DNA from: Macquaria australasica
Lineage: Eukaryota; Chordata; Actinopteri; Centrarchiformes; Percichthyidae
Reading direction: 5' to 3'
Assembly (NCBI GenBank): GCA_005408345.1
Contig: SEMN01000530.1
Location: 1-64,000, forward strand
Length of the DNA: 64,000 bases
A program made the position numbers and the translations under genes. The notes below the pieces were generated by a model that worked only from the letters and a program-made list of their open reading frames with translations, was not told where the DNA came from and did not search any database. This document shows positions 24,088 through 37,790 of this stretch, piece by piece. Position 1 is the first letter of the stretch. Each line of letters begins with the position of its first letter.

Positions 24088-24610
24088 TTGAGTGTGGGCA
24101 GTGGACTGTCACAAGGGTGTGTCTTGTCACCTCTCTTGGTTGTGACTTTTACACATTGGATATCAAATGGCTATAAAGCTTTAGAAAGTGTCATGTTGGT
24201 TACATTAGGGTGGTATCTCTCTTGTTTTCTGATGATGTTATCCTTTTATGTTCATCAGAGCGCAGCCTTTGCACTGAAACAGTTGCCAGCTGAGTGTGAT
24301 GTGGCTTAGTTTGACATCTCTAAGTCTGAGGGAATGTTTTTTGTTTTTTTTTATCCCAAAAATGGTTAATTGCAGCTGCTTCAGGTATTACACATAGCTG
24401 TCAGACTCCTACTATGGAAGCCTCCTGAGACACCCACCTTTTGGAGGGGTGCAACTGATTGAGAGCAGACTCCAGGGCAGGCCTTGCCCCTTCCCTAGGA
24501 AGAGCTGGAGCAAACCACTTGGGGAAGGGGCACATGGGCTGCCCTGCTTTTCCTGCTGCCACTGTAACTATGATCAGGAAAAGCAACTTGAAAATGGATG
24601 GATCGACTAA
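24088..24610 (+). pseudogene. Degenerate LINE fragment (RT core and 3' end)
   Basis: The frame at 24088 encodes GSGLSQGCVLSPLL, the conserved RT motif preceding the catalytic box in Rex1/L2/RTE-type LINEs. In a shifted frame at 24225-24236 is FSDD followed by VILL, a changed form of the FADD catalytic box. LPAECDVA (24280s) corresponds to the AAECEVAG motif. After a likely deletion, 24440-24560 resembles the LINE C terminus, and AAAATGGATGGATCG near 24590-24605 resembles the ATGGATGG-type tail of such elements. It is heavily mutated, with stops and frameshifts, so it is old. Confidence 0.62.
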
Positions 24611-27600
24611 TATTCTTTCCTTTCTTCTATTGTCCAAGGGGGAACAAATCTAAACTGGATGTGAAGGAAAAGTATGGGTTTATAAATTAAACAAGAATAG
24701 CAAGACGGAAAGGCAAGGGGGAAAAAAACACCACCCACTTGCCTTTGACTCGGCTCTAATAGTTCCTCTGTAATTCACAATTATGTCAATCCTGGTGTAA
24801 CCTTCTGGGGAAGGAAAGAGTTGTCAAGAACAATTGGGACAGGTGATAAATCTTTATTCAGCTCTTGCTAATCTCATCTTTAATCTAGCTGCTCTCCGTA
24901 CAAAATCAAAGAAAGGTTTCCAGTTAAGCCATGGACAGAAATAGCCCATTTGCTCCAGACCTTTTAGTGTTGTTGGACCTCACACTAGGCAGCAGACCAG
25001 ACATGGATTAGCAGAGCATGAATTATTTATTGTAACTCAGCATGGACTAAGTGCAAAGTGTTATTGGGTACTTCAAGAATTATGATACAATCAGTTAAAT
25101 ACGTGTAAAATAGACCTATTTCTTAGTTTGATCCAGGAAGCGTTCAGCATGAATTCTTTCTGTACCCTGCCCTTTTACATTTATTTATGTACAGATTTCA
25201 CATAGGTTTCTCAAAATCTTGTATGGACACAAATATTCTGATTCTTGCTGTTTGTTTTAGATGTTAAAATAATTATATAGTTATTGCACCAAGTCAATAG
25301 CCCTGAGCAATAACTTTGAGTCTTTCCTTCTTATTGCCAAATAAAATTAAGTCTGCCTTGTCTTTGTTTAATGGAAGTCATTTTGTCCAACAACAATGGC
25401 AATGGTTTGGTTTGGGGAAGTGGGAATGTGGCTGGAGGGAGAGACAGAGGCAGAATGTGACACCACTAAAACCTTGTGCTACTAGTAGGCCATGGTAGTA
25501 GTGAAGATAAATAGAAATGCTAAAAATGTCTGAATGTGTCACATGTATCCAAAAACTGCTCTCAATTAGTTAGGAAGAAGAACATGAGGATATTAGCAAA
25601 GCAATGTAAAAAAAGAGAACAAGCATTATAGCATTTGAACCATAAGGAAACGTAAAGCAGGAAAACTGCTCAACTGAACTCATGCAATCCTAAAGAATGT
25701 CCATTGTTGCCACTGTCATTGTTTTGTGCTTACATGTATCTGTCATCATCCACCACATGCACTTTACATGCAAAGCGTACATGCATTCATCATGCCACAA
25801 AGAGGTGATAGTGGGAGGTTGATGGGTTTAAAAGTGCCATTTACCCTTGATCGAATACTGAAGAGGGATTGAAAAGGTTTGTAGAGCTGAACATAACCAC
25901 AATGTACCTCATGTTTCCTGCAGTATTGCTGGTTTGTTGCCCCGCTCTCTGAAGAGAATACTTTGAACTTTTTTTCTTTACCTGACAGTTTGACGGACAC
26001 ATCAAAGAGGTGAGAAGCATTGGAAAGAGGGATGACATAATGTAACAAATGTCCCATGTTGCTATTCTGCTCTATATGATGAAAAATATACTGTAATGCA
26101 ATGTTGATGCAGGGTAGGGGAAAGCTATAATAGCTCCCAATATGTTATGAGATAACTTCTACATCCATCCAGTCCCATTTCATTGACATTCAGGGTGGGT
26201 GGGGGGGGGGGGGTGACTGAGGGTTGAAATAATTGCCCTTGAAAGGAGGCGAATGTTCTTCATTTGAACAGAGACCGTGTTGTTCGCTGAACCATGTAAA
26301 GATCCTGCCACCATCCTCGAACTACCACACTAATAATTACATTCTGCTTTCATCAAGATCTTTCACATTTGCGATGTGAGGCAGAGTCGACAAAAGAAAG
26401 CTGGGGCCTGCAGAGGGAGAAATAGCTGTGCTTAGACTGATTGCAGCTGTAGAAAGTTCATGCATCGCTAGACTCAATTATAAACTACCCCAGAAAATCC
26501 TGCTTGCTGAGAAAAAAGGATGTCAATTGTGTTTACTGTAGCTTTGTCGAGTAAACACCATTTAAAGGTATGCCATGTATGTTATTCATCATTCTGTCTG
26601 CAGACTGTCACACACAAGCTGGTAATTTCCTAATTACCTCTGAATTATGTTTACTAGCCTTTGATTGATTTGATCAGTTTCCTTGCTGAGAATGAATACT
26701 GCTTATGTACTGGATAATTTTTAGTCACACACTGCTCAAAAAACATTACCTCACATCATTTTCATATCCCTTTAAAACACCTTAGTGTATGTAACATTAA
26801 GCCTTTGGGGAACAGGTGCTCAAATCACTACTGTTCCTCCCTTAACACTGCATCACAGAAATGATAAAAACATTAGGCGGATGTGTACGCAACACCATTC
26901 ATCATAAATTCTTCACATGACATATTTCCACTCAATGAAAAAAAAAGAGTAATGATAGATGGAGCAACTGAGGGCAAATATAAACCAGCTCTTGATTGCT
27001 CTTTCCTTACAAGACATGTACATCCAAAATACAAGTCCAACCACTTATAGTCTTTTTCCCCATTTGCCTCACAATTTCCATTTGAAAGGAAATTACACCT
27101 TATTTGACATATTTTTAGTATATTAATGTTTTTTATTTATAAGGTGTTTAAGATTGAACCTTTTGGTCAATAGAAAATTCCTCTCACCCCTCATTACTTG
27201 GCCACCCTGCAGCCAATGAACTTGCAGTAAATGACCCGCTGTAACAAGACTTCTAGAGATGAAGGCAATGTGTGCCTGAAAAACAGATGAAAGGAGGGTT
27301 AATGGCGATACGAGAGGAGAGAGAAATGTAGAAGATGAAAAGAGTCTGGTAAATAAGGGCAGTATAGGGGATGAATATGTGAAACATGGGGGCATCCTGG
27401 ATTAAACTCAAAAACTAGACAGTCTGGCCAGGAAGAAGTTAGGTCTAAAAAATTAGGTCCAGGAGCTAAAGCTGGTTTCAGCGACAGAATCAGAACAACT
27501 TTAAGGTACAATATGAATCAGCATGAACTGTATTGGTTTCTTGCTCCTTGCCATTATTTTGTGAAGTTTCCACCCTAACACTTGTCATCGCTCTTGCCGA

Positions 27601-30600
27601 GCTGTCATCTATGAAGCTGAGGTTAACTGGCATCCTCCACCTCCACAGGTGCCGAAGAAGCAGATGGGAAATGCAGCCAATTTGTAAAAAAGAAAACAAC
27701 ACTTACGTTTTGAACAAGTTGTGTCTGCTGCACACTTAGCATCACTTGCAGTTGTTGTTGCTATGACTGCCTCAACTTCGAGCTGCCAGTCTTGATAGAC
27801 ACGATCCAGCTCACTGTTGGCCACAGCAATACAGCACAGCCACACATATCAATCATAGTTCAAATTGTCATATCAACCATGTTCTCTTCCTCATAGTTTG
27901 AGAGATTGTGGTACTGATTTGTCTGGCTTCCACCTGTTGGAATCAACTGATTATCTGCGTATGTTTTTCAGACTAATATCATGTAGAAAAAAAACTGAGC
28001 TTGCCATGTGCAGGCTTCCTTCTGTGAGGCTAACGAAGATCATTAAGAAGACAGATTTGGGAAAACACGTAATTTAGACATGAACAGGCAATGAAGAAAA
28101 TGTGAGGTGAGTAGAAATTCCCTCAGCATGACCTGGATTCAGCTGAGTAACATCTGCTAAAGCTAACAGCAGGTGAATAAGGAGTGAAGTGCAGATGTAT
28201 TAACCCAGCTGTTTGGTTGTTTTTTTTAACTCTCGAAAGTTTGTTCGCTTAGTTTTAATCTTTCAATTTAAGCAATGCCATTATCCAGCAGCATACTGAA
28301 GATGGCATACAGTACTACGTTCATACATAGTAGCCATAGCCAAAGTTATGGAGGCACACAGGAAGAAGCTGTTACTGGGATATACTGTATTTTCTACCAT
28401 GTATTATTTGTATGCATGCTGCATACCTGCATACAGTAACATAGAGACAACCAGTAATTAACAAATGAATGAATTAGCAATTTGTATTACTTGAATCTGT
28501 CTGATGTTGCTTAGGAGAAGAGTCTTGTTTGTCAAGGTGGTGCATCTGATATCTGATATGATATTTTTATGTTTGAAGGTGATCTTTAAAGCTGGAGACA
28601 TTGGAGATTAAAATGAAAACACACACAGTTGAGCATTTTTCTACAAGGGTTACTGCTGTAAGAATCCGACTCACTGATCAACACAGCATATCTTTCCAAG
28701 AAAGTATTTAATGTTATTACTTTGACCTCTTCTATTTTGTTTTAGTCACCCCTTTATATAAAAGGCGTTCATTTCGACTGATCTGCTTTACAGTTTTTCC
28801 TGCTGATTGGATCATAGCTTTTGTTTGTTATGTGCTAGATCTATACAAAGAAGTTGGAGTGGATGTGGTGGCATAGTGGGAGGATTGGGTTGGGTTTTCC
28901 CAGTGATGACCCTGAAATATAACATAGCTGTCTTACTGTTTGTAGCAACAGATGACTGACTGTATAAAAATTGCTTAAATGTAAAGCTATCTCACCCTCA
29001 TGTCTTAAAGGTAATGTGGCCTCCCTGGATTTGATTTAACACACAATCAGCTGTTGCAAAATTGTAACCTTTATGAGGTGCTCAATGGGTTTCTACTCTA
29101 ATGCTATGCGGTACAGTATCCTACTCTAGCATCCTACTGTGTAGTTGTACTATGTACTGTATTGCCAACATAAAATTATAGAAACTACATTTTTACTAGC
29201 AACAACATAGTAAACTCACTTTGTGTGTCCATGTTGCCATCACAGCAGTACGTTCCAGCTGCCATTAATTCTTGCATTACTGCCTCTACTAATTATCCAT
29301 ATATCCTCCTACAGTACAAGTTATCTGCAATCTGCCTCCTGCTACTCTTAGTGTGACAACTAAAGATGTGTTAATGTGCTGCAATCTTAAAAAAATGTCA
29401 AAAACAATTAGAGTCCTCAGATAGTCAAACTGTGACTCTGAATCTTCAGAGTGGTAATTATCTCTCGCTGAAGACTAAACTCTGTTGTGTCTAGCCTTAA
29501 TTTCTTTCAGGATATTACTCATTAAAATAAAGAGAGATGACACAAATAAACAGAGGCAAAGAGTGGAAAGATATAGGGTAGGAAAAAATGCTTATTGTGA
29601 AGTATGGAGGTGAGGATAAGTTTAGGGGTGGTACTCTGTTAAACTTGCAGTAAAACCTGTCCCGTCATGGCTTCAGGACCTGTGAACTAAATAAAGAATT
29701 TAATTGTTTAATTGTTAATGGTGAGTTAGTGTCGTCCTAAAGTAGTGAGGATAGCACAGAATCCATTAATTTTTTTAATTATGGTGGATTTTTGGCATAA
29801 AGATAATTATCTGTCATATATTTTGTCATTTTAAATACACAAAATATTTGCACAAATTATCAGCCATTGTTTGCTGTACTGTAGTCCCAAAATCTGCATG
29901 CTTGTTATCTGATTTCAAAAAGTGATATGAGTTATTGACACACACTTTGTTGGCACATATGAATTTGGTAGGCATGGAAGCCAGAGTGCCATGTTTCATC
30001 TATTGATCATCAACGGCTGACAACTTATAGAACAAAGATTTACATATTGCCCATTAAAACAATGCAATAATGAAATTAAACTATAGTTGAAGTGCGTGAT
30101 GCATATGGGACGCATCATGCCATCTGAGAGAAATGATGCATGTTTTGACCAATCGAGGGGCATTAGCAGTCTAAGCAATGCCTAACACAATAAGAATCTG
30201 AAGGCCTCCACAAAGTAGCTGATTGCATTATGGGCTGGCTATGCAGCTGGCAGCTGCTTCCTGACAATATGATGATGGAAAACTCTCGTTGCTCCACTTC
30301 AAAATAGTCAATTAACGGAAATGAAATTGTGTGATGTCTGTTGCGGCGCAGATGCTGAAGGCGAAGATGACAAACTGGGACTTCAGCAGAAATTCTCTTG
30401 CTGGTTAAAATTAGCCAATGTTTTCCATTTAGGTTTTTGTTAACCCTTGTTAAAACTTAACCTGTGTATTAGGATTTTGATGTGCATGTAATGCATGATT
30501 ATACTTTGGAAGTGTATGTGGTTAAAAACACTATTGATAATCACATTTGCATATTTAGAGTATTTTTATGCAATGATTCTACTGTATCAGGTTAATAAAC

Positions 30601-31170
30601 TGGTATTAGGCTATTGCAAATAATCCTATTCAGAGCTACGCACATTGTCACATGAGAGCTGCTTCCTGCCACTACACTATTTAATGATGGCTACAATGGA
30701 GCCATTGTTGTGTTTATCCTTCTCTTCTATGACTTACTGTCTTTGGGGTTTAGTATAGTGACACACTCAGCATCCGTTCATTGCAAAATGGTAAGCAAAA
30801 CATTGGTCAAGTTAGAATTATTTTGTCAGGCATGTATGTATTTGAATGCATCTCTGTTCATGTGTTCATGTATGTACTGACAAAGCCAGAGATAAAGAGC
30901 CAAAACTGCCTTGCCACATTCACAGTTTACAGAGATCACGTCGAGTCCTCCATCAGTTTTCCACAATATTCCCTACAGAACATTTGCTAGATCTGCTATC
31001 CATTACATATATAATGCATAATAATAGAAAAAAGGAAATGCATATACCTACCACCACACACACTTGCACACAAACATATTGGCCACCATAAATTATTTAT
31101 AATGTGCTTGTTTTTTTTTTCTTTTTGGAACTTGGCTTTTTTTTAAATCTCTATGTAATTCATCTAGATA
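24611..31170. other. No gene seen; intergenic or intronic DNA
   Basis: No supported gene. A G-run lies at 26193-26213 and is listed separately. A minus-strand open segment at about 27707-27824 ends at a GTAAGT splice-donor-like site (27701-27706) and is treated only as a finding. The stretch 26240-26720 contains non-repetitive sequence with TAATTA cores. Confidence 0.5.
26193..26213 (+). repeat. G-rich tract with G-quadruplex potential
   Basis: The sequence is GGGTGGGT followed by 13 consecutive G residues. Three-G runs with single-base loops are the arrangement that favours a parallel G-quadruplex. Whether it folds in the cell is not known. Confidence 0.8.
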
Positions 31171-31175
31171 TTTGC

Positions 31176-31222
31176 TCTGTGGAATGACACTAAAGTGCTC
31201 CATAAATAAATTTGACTCAATT
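31176..31222 (+). repeat. Possible L2-type 3' tail
   Basis: GTGCTCCATAAATAAATTTG followed by ACTCAATT resembles the GCTATATAAATAAATTTGA tail common to fish LINE/SINE 3' ends. No body of the element is recognisable upstream. Confidence 0.35.
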
Positions 31223-34200
31223 CCCATTCTGTGTAGCGTGTAACATATCAGTGTATGTACCACAATCTCTTGCGTGCACAGGCAGGCACATAGGCTCTCA
31301 CACACAGACACACCCTCTTGGACCTTGTCTGCAGCCTTCCTCTATAGAAGGAAGTGAAAGAAGTCTAATTGGCTGCATTGCTTGCTCCCACATTTTCATG
31401 GTCATTCAAGCGATCTTGTTCCATGAAGGATAAGGGGTATAGAGCTGCACTAGATGTACAGAGAGAGACAAAGAGACAGAGTCCTATCAAGGCAAGTGAG
31501 GTACAAGTCACTGGAATGGGAATCTGTCTGGCATGACTGAATTGGCACAGTAGGAAGATGAGCTATATTTCCAAGTAAGTTTTCCCCATTCAAAAAAAAA
31601 AAATTATATAGTCTCTTACAAAATGACTGGTAGCACAAAATCCAAACAAACAAATAAATCCAAATTGTGGACAAATTATGACCCACACTCAAAAAACTCT
31701 ACTGGTCCCAAAAAAAGACTCCTTAGAGATCCAGAAGAGCCAACCTGTCTAACTGTCCATGTAAAAAGCTTAACCTGAATTAGGCTAAGACCTGAGTAAT
31801 GACCAAATGCTGTTCCCCCTGTCATTTCTTTTCATAACTATGTTGGTCTGAAGTGATTTTAGATTTTGCTCCATTAAACTAATTGCTGACTAAACCAGAG
31901 AGCACTCATGTCTGCCAAAGGCCCCGTGGATCCCAGGGGCTCTCTTGAGCGGTGCAGCTGACATCAAGTGCTGCTCAGTGGGTCTGGGGCTCCATCTGTG
32001 CCAGCTTCTCCCACTGGGTGCCTTGTACCCAGCCAACCCTCCCCCCAACCCCAATGCTGAAGTACTATACATCTGTGTCCCCCATTGACAGCCTGTTACA
32101 CTGAGGAAACACATGATGGTGGTCTTAGGAACACTATCACAGATGCACATGTATACATACACACGCATTCTATAGACTAATGCGCCAGATGATTTATGTG
32201 ATGCACTTTGTAATGACACTGTGTGCTGCACAATTAAAGTGAACACAGCTTCACTGACTGTGAAAACATATGAATGTGATTGTGATTCTGTCTCAAAATC
32301 CCAGTCTTTAATTGGTTATAACATAGGCTTTAGGAGGAAAATACCACTACTTTTGTTTGACCTCCACAGGAGCCTTAGCTTGCATTGCCTTTCATAATTT
32401 GCTGGCCTTTGACTACAAATGAACAAACTTGCACTGAATTCCATAATTTCTTGCATTGTAACCAAATGAAATACATAATCTAATAAAGAACTGGAAGTGG
32501 AAATCACGTCATGCAGAGTATGATTTTATACATAGCATGAGGATTTCATGGATTAAATAAAAATGAAAAGGACTTAATGGAGCAGAGACTTGTGGACCAG
32601 GCATCAATTTAAACAGAGTTAGATTTTATTATAAAGTTAGTTTATAATAAACATACAAACCCTTGGACATTTAACATGATGATTACTGTAATTAAGATAA
32701 AGACACATGGAATCACAAGTATGCACATGCACTCAGCAACTGTCTTCATTGGCTCATTATCACAGGCAAATAAATCCTCGGGCTCACTTGGATATTCAAT
32801 TACATACCTACTTTGTATGTGCATGTGCATGTCTGTAATATGTAAGCACACTCACTCACTCACACACACACTGCACAACTTACACAAGTGAAACACACAC
32901 ATGCAGCCTGTAAGATTTGCCAACTGTGCCACTAGAGTCTCTGATTAAATTTGGCGTAAATGTGCTGACTCCTTGGGAGCTAATTGGTATTTCCCAATCT
33001 TATTATGACTGCCTCCAATCTGTTTTCATGCAGGTACTTTAAAACCAAAACCTGCATAGAGTTTGTAAAGACACATTTTTAAATTTGCAGCCTGGTGACA
33101 GCTCAAGACAGTTTTTAAAACAAGTGAGTCATCTCCAACAGAGATGAAACAATGGTGTTTGCCAATTGAGCCAGATGTCCATGTTTAAACAAGGACTTAC
33201 ATAAGAGGCACCCCTCAATGGCAGCCATAGGAGAGAGAGACAGAAAGAGGGAGAGGGGGGAAGAGCGAAAGACACAACATACTGTATCTGTAACAGAGAT
33301 GGTGTTCTTGTTCAAATGGTGTGAGTAATTATTTTGTTATTTAGAAAATCAGTAGAAAATCATTACCATTATGGTTTGCATATTGTTCCAGTCTCAGCGT
33401 TTTGTTTTTTTTATACTTAACCTGATGTGACTTTCAGATAATTTAGATTCAATTAGTAATATGTTTACCAAGTTTTTCGTCCAACAGCATCAACTTGTAT
33501 AATGTTGTTTGTTGGAATGGAGTGGGGGGAGGGGGAGTTGATGTCCAATAATTTGCCATGATTGATCAGGGTCATCATTTGCCTCCCCTGTTAAGCTCAC
33601 TCTATAACCTTGTTGTTGCAAAACCTGGTTGCTGAGTTTTAGACACGCCAGCACCAAGCTACTTTCACTCCAGTCAGTTTTGAGAGTTAGTAAATAGTTC
33701 AGTTGTCTAACATCATTGCCCAGTTCAGTTAGTTTCTGTACCGTAGGTTATCTTGTTTTGTGTTGACCTTAGTATAGATCTATACAACGTTGGTGTGTTC
33801 TCTGTTCTTAGGTCTTGCTACACAAAATGACATAGTAGGGATGGCTGTCGATAGTGTCCACATCGCATTCAAGTGGTAACAACATAAAATATGGCCTCTA
33901 GCTTCATGCTGCTGGTCTACACTGTCATGCTGAGTGTGGCGCTCCTAATGTGGGTATGTTATGAACATGTCACTTACAGTGTTCAGCTTTGACCAGTGCA
34001 TCATCACCTCTGATGGTTGAGTATCTAAAAATGTATGTTACTGTAAGGATTGTAGGATAAATTAAAGAATAAAGTTCAATTAAATCATATGGTGTATGTA
34101 AATACACTACTGATGACAGAGAAGTTAATATAGGAATGTTATATAAAATATTATAGTGGCTGCTCTTTCCACCAGCACATACCGCTGTACTTTATCATCA

Positions 34201-36720
34201 TGTCTATAGAAGCTAGAACGTTTAATGTTGGGAGGAACAGATTAATGACAACAGGACAGCAGTCACCATTACTTACTCCAAAGCTGGTTTTGTCTCAAGA
34301 CTTTCATCAGGACCTGGCATAAACATGTATATCATCAAGGGTGTGATCGGCACCAGCACTGACTTGACTGAGAATCCTGCAACTGCACTCCTTCCAACAA
34401 TGAAATATTAGGGCAATATGAGGCAAAACAGTCATTATAGGGCATGTAGATCCAGCTCCAGACCTGGGGAGCAGCAAAGTCATTCCCATGGTTCTCTCTT
34501 TGGCACGGTGAAGGTCGGCAGAGCAGCTGGGAAACTCTGACAGCTGGGAACCTCCTCAGTCTCTGGCAGACCCCAGATGTTCCCCTCTCCCCCTTTCTCT
34601 CCAGCTCTTTTCCTTGTCTCTTTTCTCATTCACCATCTCTATCTCTCTCCCCAGTGTGGAAAAAAAAAACTGGCAAAGCTGTGTTCCAGTTGTGAAATGG
34701 TTGTTTTTGCCAATTACTTCTCTCCCCTTTGCCCCCTTATCCCAGATGTAGCCAATCTTGTGTGAAGATGTCAGAATTATGCAAATTATAATAGCAAGTC
34801 TGGAGTGCTGGATAGTGGGGATCTGTCATTTTTATTTGTCATTATTTAGAAATGTTTTGACTTCTTCATATTGCATGCATGATAACACAATTTTGAAGGT
34901 GATACAATGGTATTATTTTATTATGATACCACAGGAAGACAAACAAATCAGTGCTGTCTTTTTATATTAACCTGTAGTGAGAACACAGTTTGCATTTGGA
35001 TTTGGAAATGGAACCAGAACTGATTAACATTAACATTGTTGGTTAATGCTAACATGAAGCAGACAGACTTTCTCCAAGTGCTATACATCCATTGTGTTTT
35101 GGAGTTTGTTACCCCTGAAACATTTAGGGAGACATTTTTGCTTTACTTGAGCTTTGGGAGTCCCCCCAGGAATCATGCCTAACCAAGTGACATTTAAATA
35201 TCAGATTTTTATTGATCTGACCTTGATGTCCTGACAAAAAGTACCTCTTTGGGACTCACAATAAAGAAGATTAATCACACAGCCCATGGCTATGACAGTT
35301 TGGTGAGCAACACGTAGGGTTCTTACACAGCTTTAGAAGGTCATAAAAGTTAATTCTACAACCCAAGCAACCACATTAATGATGTACTGACAATATCCCC
35401 AGTATATCCCCACTATACACTGGTAGCTTAAAAGGAGAGCATGCTCCACTCCAATTACAGCTGATACAGTACAGAATCCCACTTATTACATAATGGGGAA
35501 TTGTAAATCATGCATGTGTAACTGGTGTGCATTACATACAACATACAGTACATACAGTACAGCGCATTCATTAGTTAAAACTGCATTTTGTTCACAATAA
35601 AAAAAATAAAGAAGAAATACAATGAATCCTACTTGTACATGGATGCAAAATAATAGTTTATTGCACAAATACTAGATCATCACCAAAATCTGTACTATAT
35701 ATTATAATTACTATAAATACTATACATTCTGTTGTAGTTGTGGTCTACAATTTGTTCTATTGATCAGAGAATACTCCACTGCATTAAAAAAATAAACATA
35801 CTATATAGTCAGTCTAGAATACTAACTTAATAAACAAAAGACAAAAAACAAGCTTTTCACATTATTTAGTTTCCATTAAGAAAATGGAGACTAAAGTCAT
35901 AAGGAGTCCGCAGTTTGATAGTGTTTTTATCTGTGATTTTTACTACATTGAAGCAGGATGTTTACCTGCTGTCAAAGCGTCCAATAAAACTTTGATTAAC
36001 TATATATTGATACTTTATATTTGACTCATATATTTAGATTTTATACTTAAATTAACCAAATATAATTCAACTGTACTTGATGCCTGTTATGTGATGATAC
36101 ATTATCAGTTGCTGAAGCGATCAGTGAGGTGTGATGTGATTGTATTTGAAAGGTAATCTATGAAAAGGCCTGGTGTGAGACAGGCCAAGGTGGGGTGCCG
36201 TCTGACCATGTAGGCAGCGGAGCAAACCAAAGCAGAGAAAATGACATCATGTTTACCCAGTCATAAAACACATTTCTACTCTCTTCTTAGCTCTTATTTC
36301 CAATGTTATAATCAATTTAGATGCATGAGTATTTTGTTTTATCTATTGTAAAGACGCTACAATTAGGCAGTTGTGCTTTATCGCACTCTGTTGGTGAATT
36401 GTTCATTTTTAACAGGGGGGATGGCCCAGTGGGAGCACCCTCCTGCCCCCCTTAGTCTGGGGTGTATTTTCAGCAGCACAGATGCTACTGAATGATCATA
36501 GAAATGTTATATATAATAGGATTATTATAGGAATACTACAGGCAGCAGTATGTTTCTATGACCATGAAGGTGACACCACTCTACAGAGTATATAGGCTGC
36601 AATATAGTATAGAATTGAGTATTTATAGTATATAGTTTAGAGAATATTATAAATCCAAGAAGAAACTGACAGAAGGGTGGGACTTAGAGAAAAAGGAGCA
36701 ATTACACATCCTTCTGATAC
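31223..36720. other. No gene seen; intergenic or intronic DNA
   Basis: No supported exons. Pyrimidine-rich tracts occur at about 34575-34660 and short CA/CTCA repeats at about 32848-32875. Positions 31900-32110 are locally GC-richer but without a recognisable protein. Confidence 0.5.
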
Positions 36721-36741
36721 TTCAGCACCACGGACAGCGCC
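36721..36741 (+). promoter_or_regulatory. RE1/NRSE site for the REST repressor
   Basis: The left half-site TTCAGCACC, the two-base spacer AC and the right half-site GGACAGCGCC match the canonical 21-bp RE1/NRSE at every position with canonical spacing. RE1 binds the zinc-finger repressor REST (NRSF), which silences neuronal genes in non-neuronal cells. No host gene is visible in the window, so the target would lie outside it or be an unrecognised transcript. A chance occurrence of a full 21-base match is very unlikely. Confidence 0.85.
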
Positions 36742-37435
36742 ATGGATTTATCAATACACAGCATGGTTAGGCTACTGATATTTCAGAGCAATGGTGGGAG
36801 GCCATAGATTCTCACCTGCACAAACCTCAGTCAGATGAAGGATCAATGAGTCAGGCAAACCAGACTAACATATTCAACTAAACAACCCCTCTGCCCCTGG
36901 AATCTCTCTGCTACTATAGGGGATGGAGAGTGGGGATGGCAGGTTAACAAGGGGATGCATTTTGGTCATTTTGCTAACAAGGGGGATGGCATCCCCCCCC
37001 CCCTCAAATTGCCTATTTATCGTACTGGTTTCTCATAATGTTAGAGGAATTCTTAAAATTATTATTCTATTTAGATTGTGTGTTTTTAAAAAGAGCATCA
37101 GTAAATTTCTTACTTTTTCTTTCTTAAATTTGTTCACAAAATTAAAATATGTGAAAAACAAGAAACCAAGACTCAAGTAAAACTGAGTGATGTAATAACA
37201 ATAATTTAAGGTGACAATGGAGTAACCAGCCCAGAGAAACTGACCTTTCATAAGATGTCTCAGTAAATTCTAAATTAAAACAAAGAATGGTCAATATGGA
37301 CTTAAATAAATCTGAAATAATCTTTTAAAGCAGTTTTAATACAATATTTGGCTATTTGCATACAGTGGAACAAGCTTTAAACACAACATTGACATAGTAT
37401 CACCTTATAAAGTTGAAATGGAGGATGTTTTAGCA
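36742..37435. other. No gene seen; G/C-run hairpin
   Basis: Positions about 36925-37010 contain a repeated AACAAGGGG(G)ATG motif. A short hairpin, GGGGGATG / CATCCCCC, is followed by a run of C residues. This could be a decayed end of a hAT-like element, but no partner terminus was identified. GGGGGGATGGC also occurs at about 36415. Confidence 0.35.
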
Positions 37436-37439
37436 AACA

Positions 37440-37790
37440 GCTGCCTTTTTACACGCCCAGCAGACACGTAGCAAGCCTTCATTGGTAGTCGTGTTTCTGG
37501 TCACCTAATGAATGTCCAATGTTCACACTCTTTTTTAGCTCTGTTTTAGTCTCCACCAACTGTTGAGGGAAATGTCTGGCTCTTTAGCTGCTAAATGCTC
37601 CACTATATTCACCAGATAGTTGCTAACTTTGCCAGCCTGCTATTTAGAGCATGGCAGGTAGCATACAGTGTTTATCAGAGCTTTTTCTCTTAAGACAGTT
37701 GCCTGCTTCAGCTGGGAACCAACCAGTAAAGATGTGGGTTGTAAAACCAAAACAATGAGCTGAAAGATACTATGGAACTGCAATGTTGGG
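37440..37790 (+). repeat. Dispersed repeat, family shared with right window end
   Basis: This noncoding block includes TTTAGCTGCTAAATGCTCCA and then AGAGCTTTTTCT...ACAGTTGCCTGCTTCAGCTG. The second segment, with the following ACCAAAAC and CAATGAG-like text, matches the sequence at about 63860-64000, so at least two copies lie in this window. The class is unknown; no coding capacity or clear termini were seen. Confidence 0.6.

Noticed and set aside
31890..32246. 118-codon minus-strand open frame
   Set aside because: No recognisable domain, no clear splice sites and a composition like the surrounding noncoding DNA.
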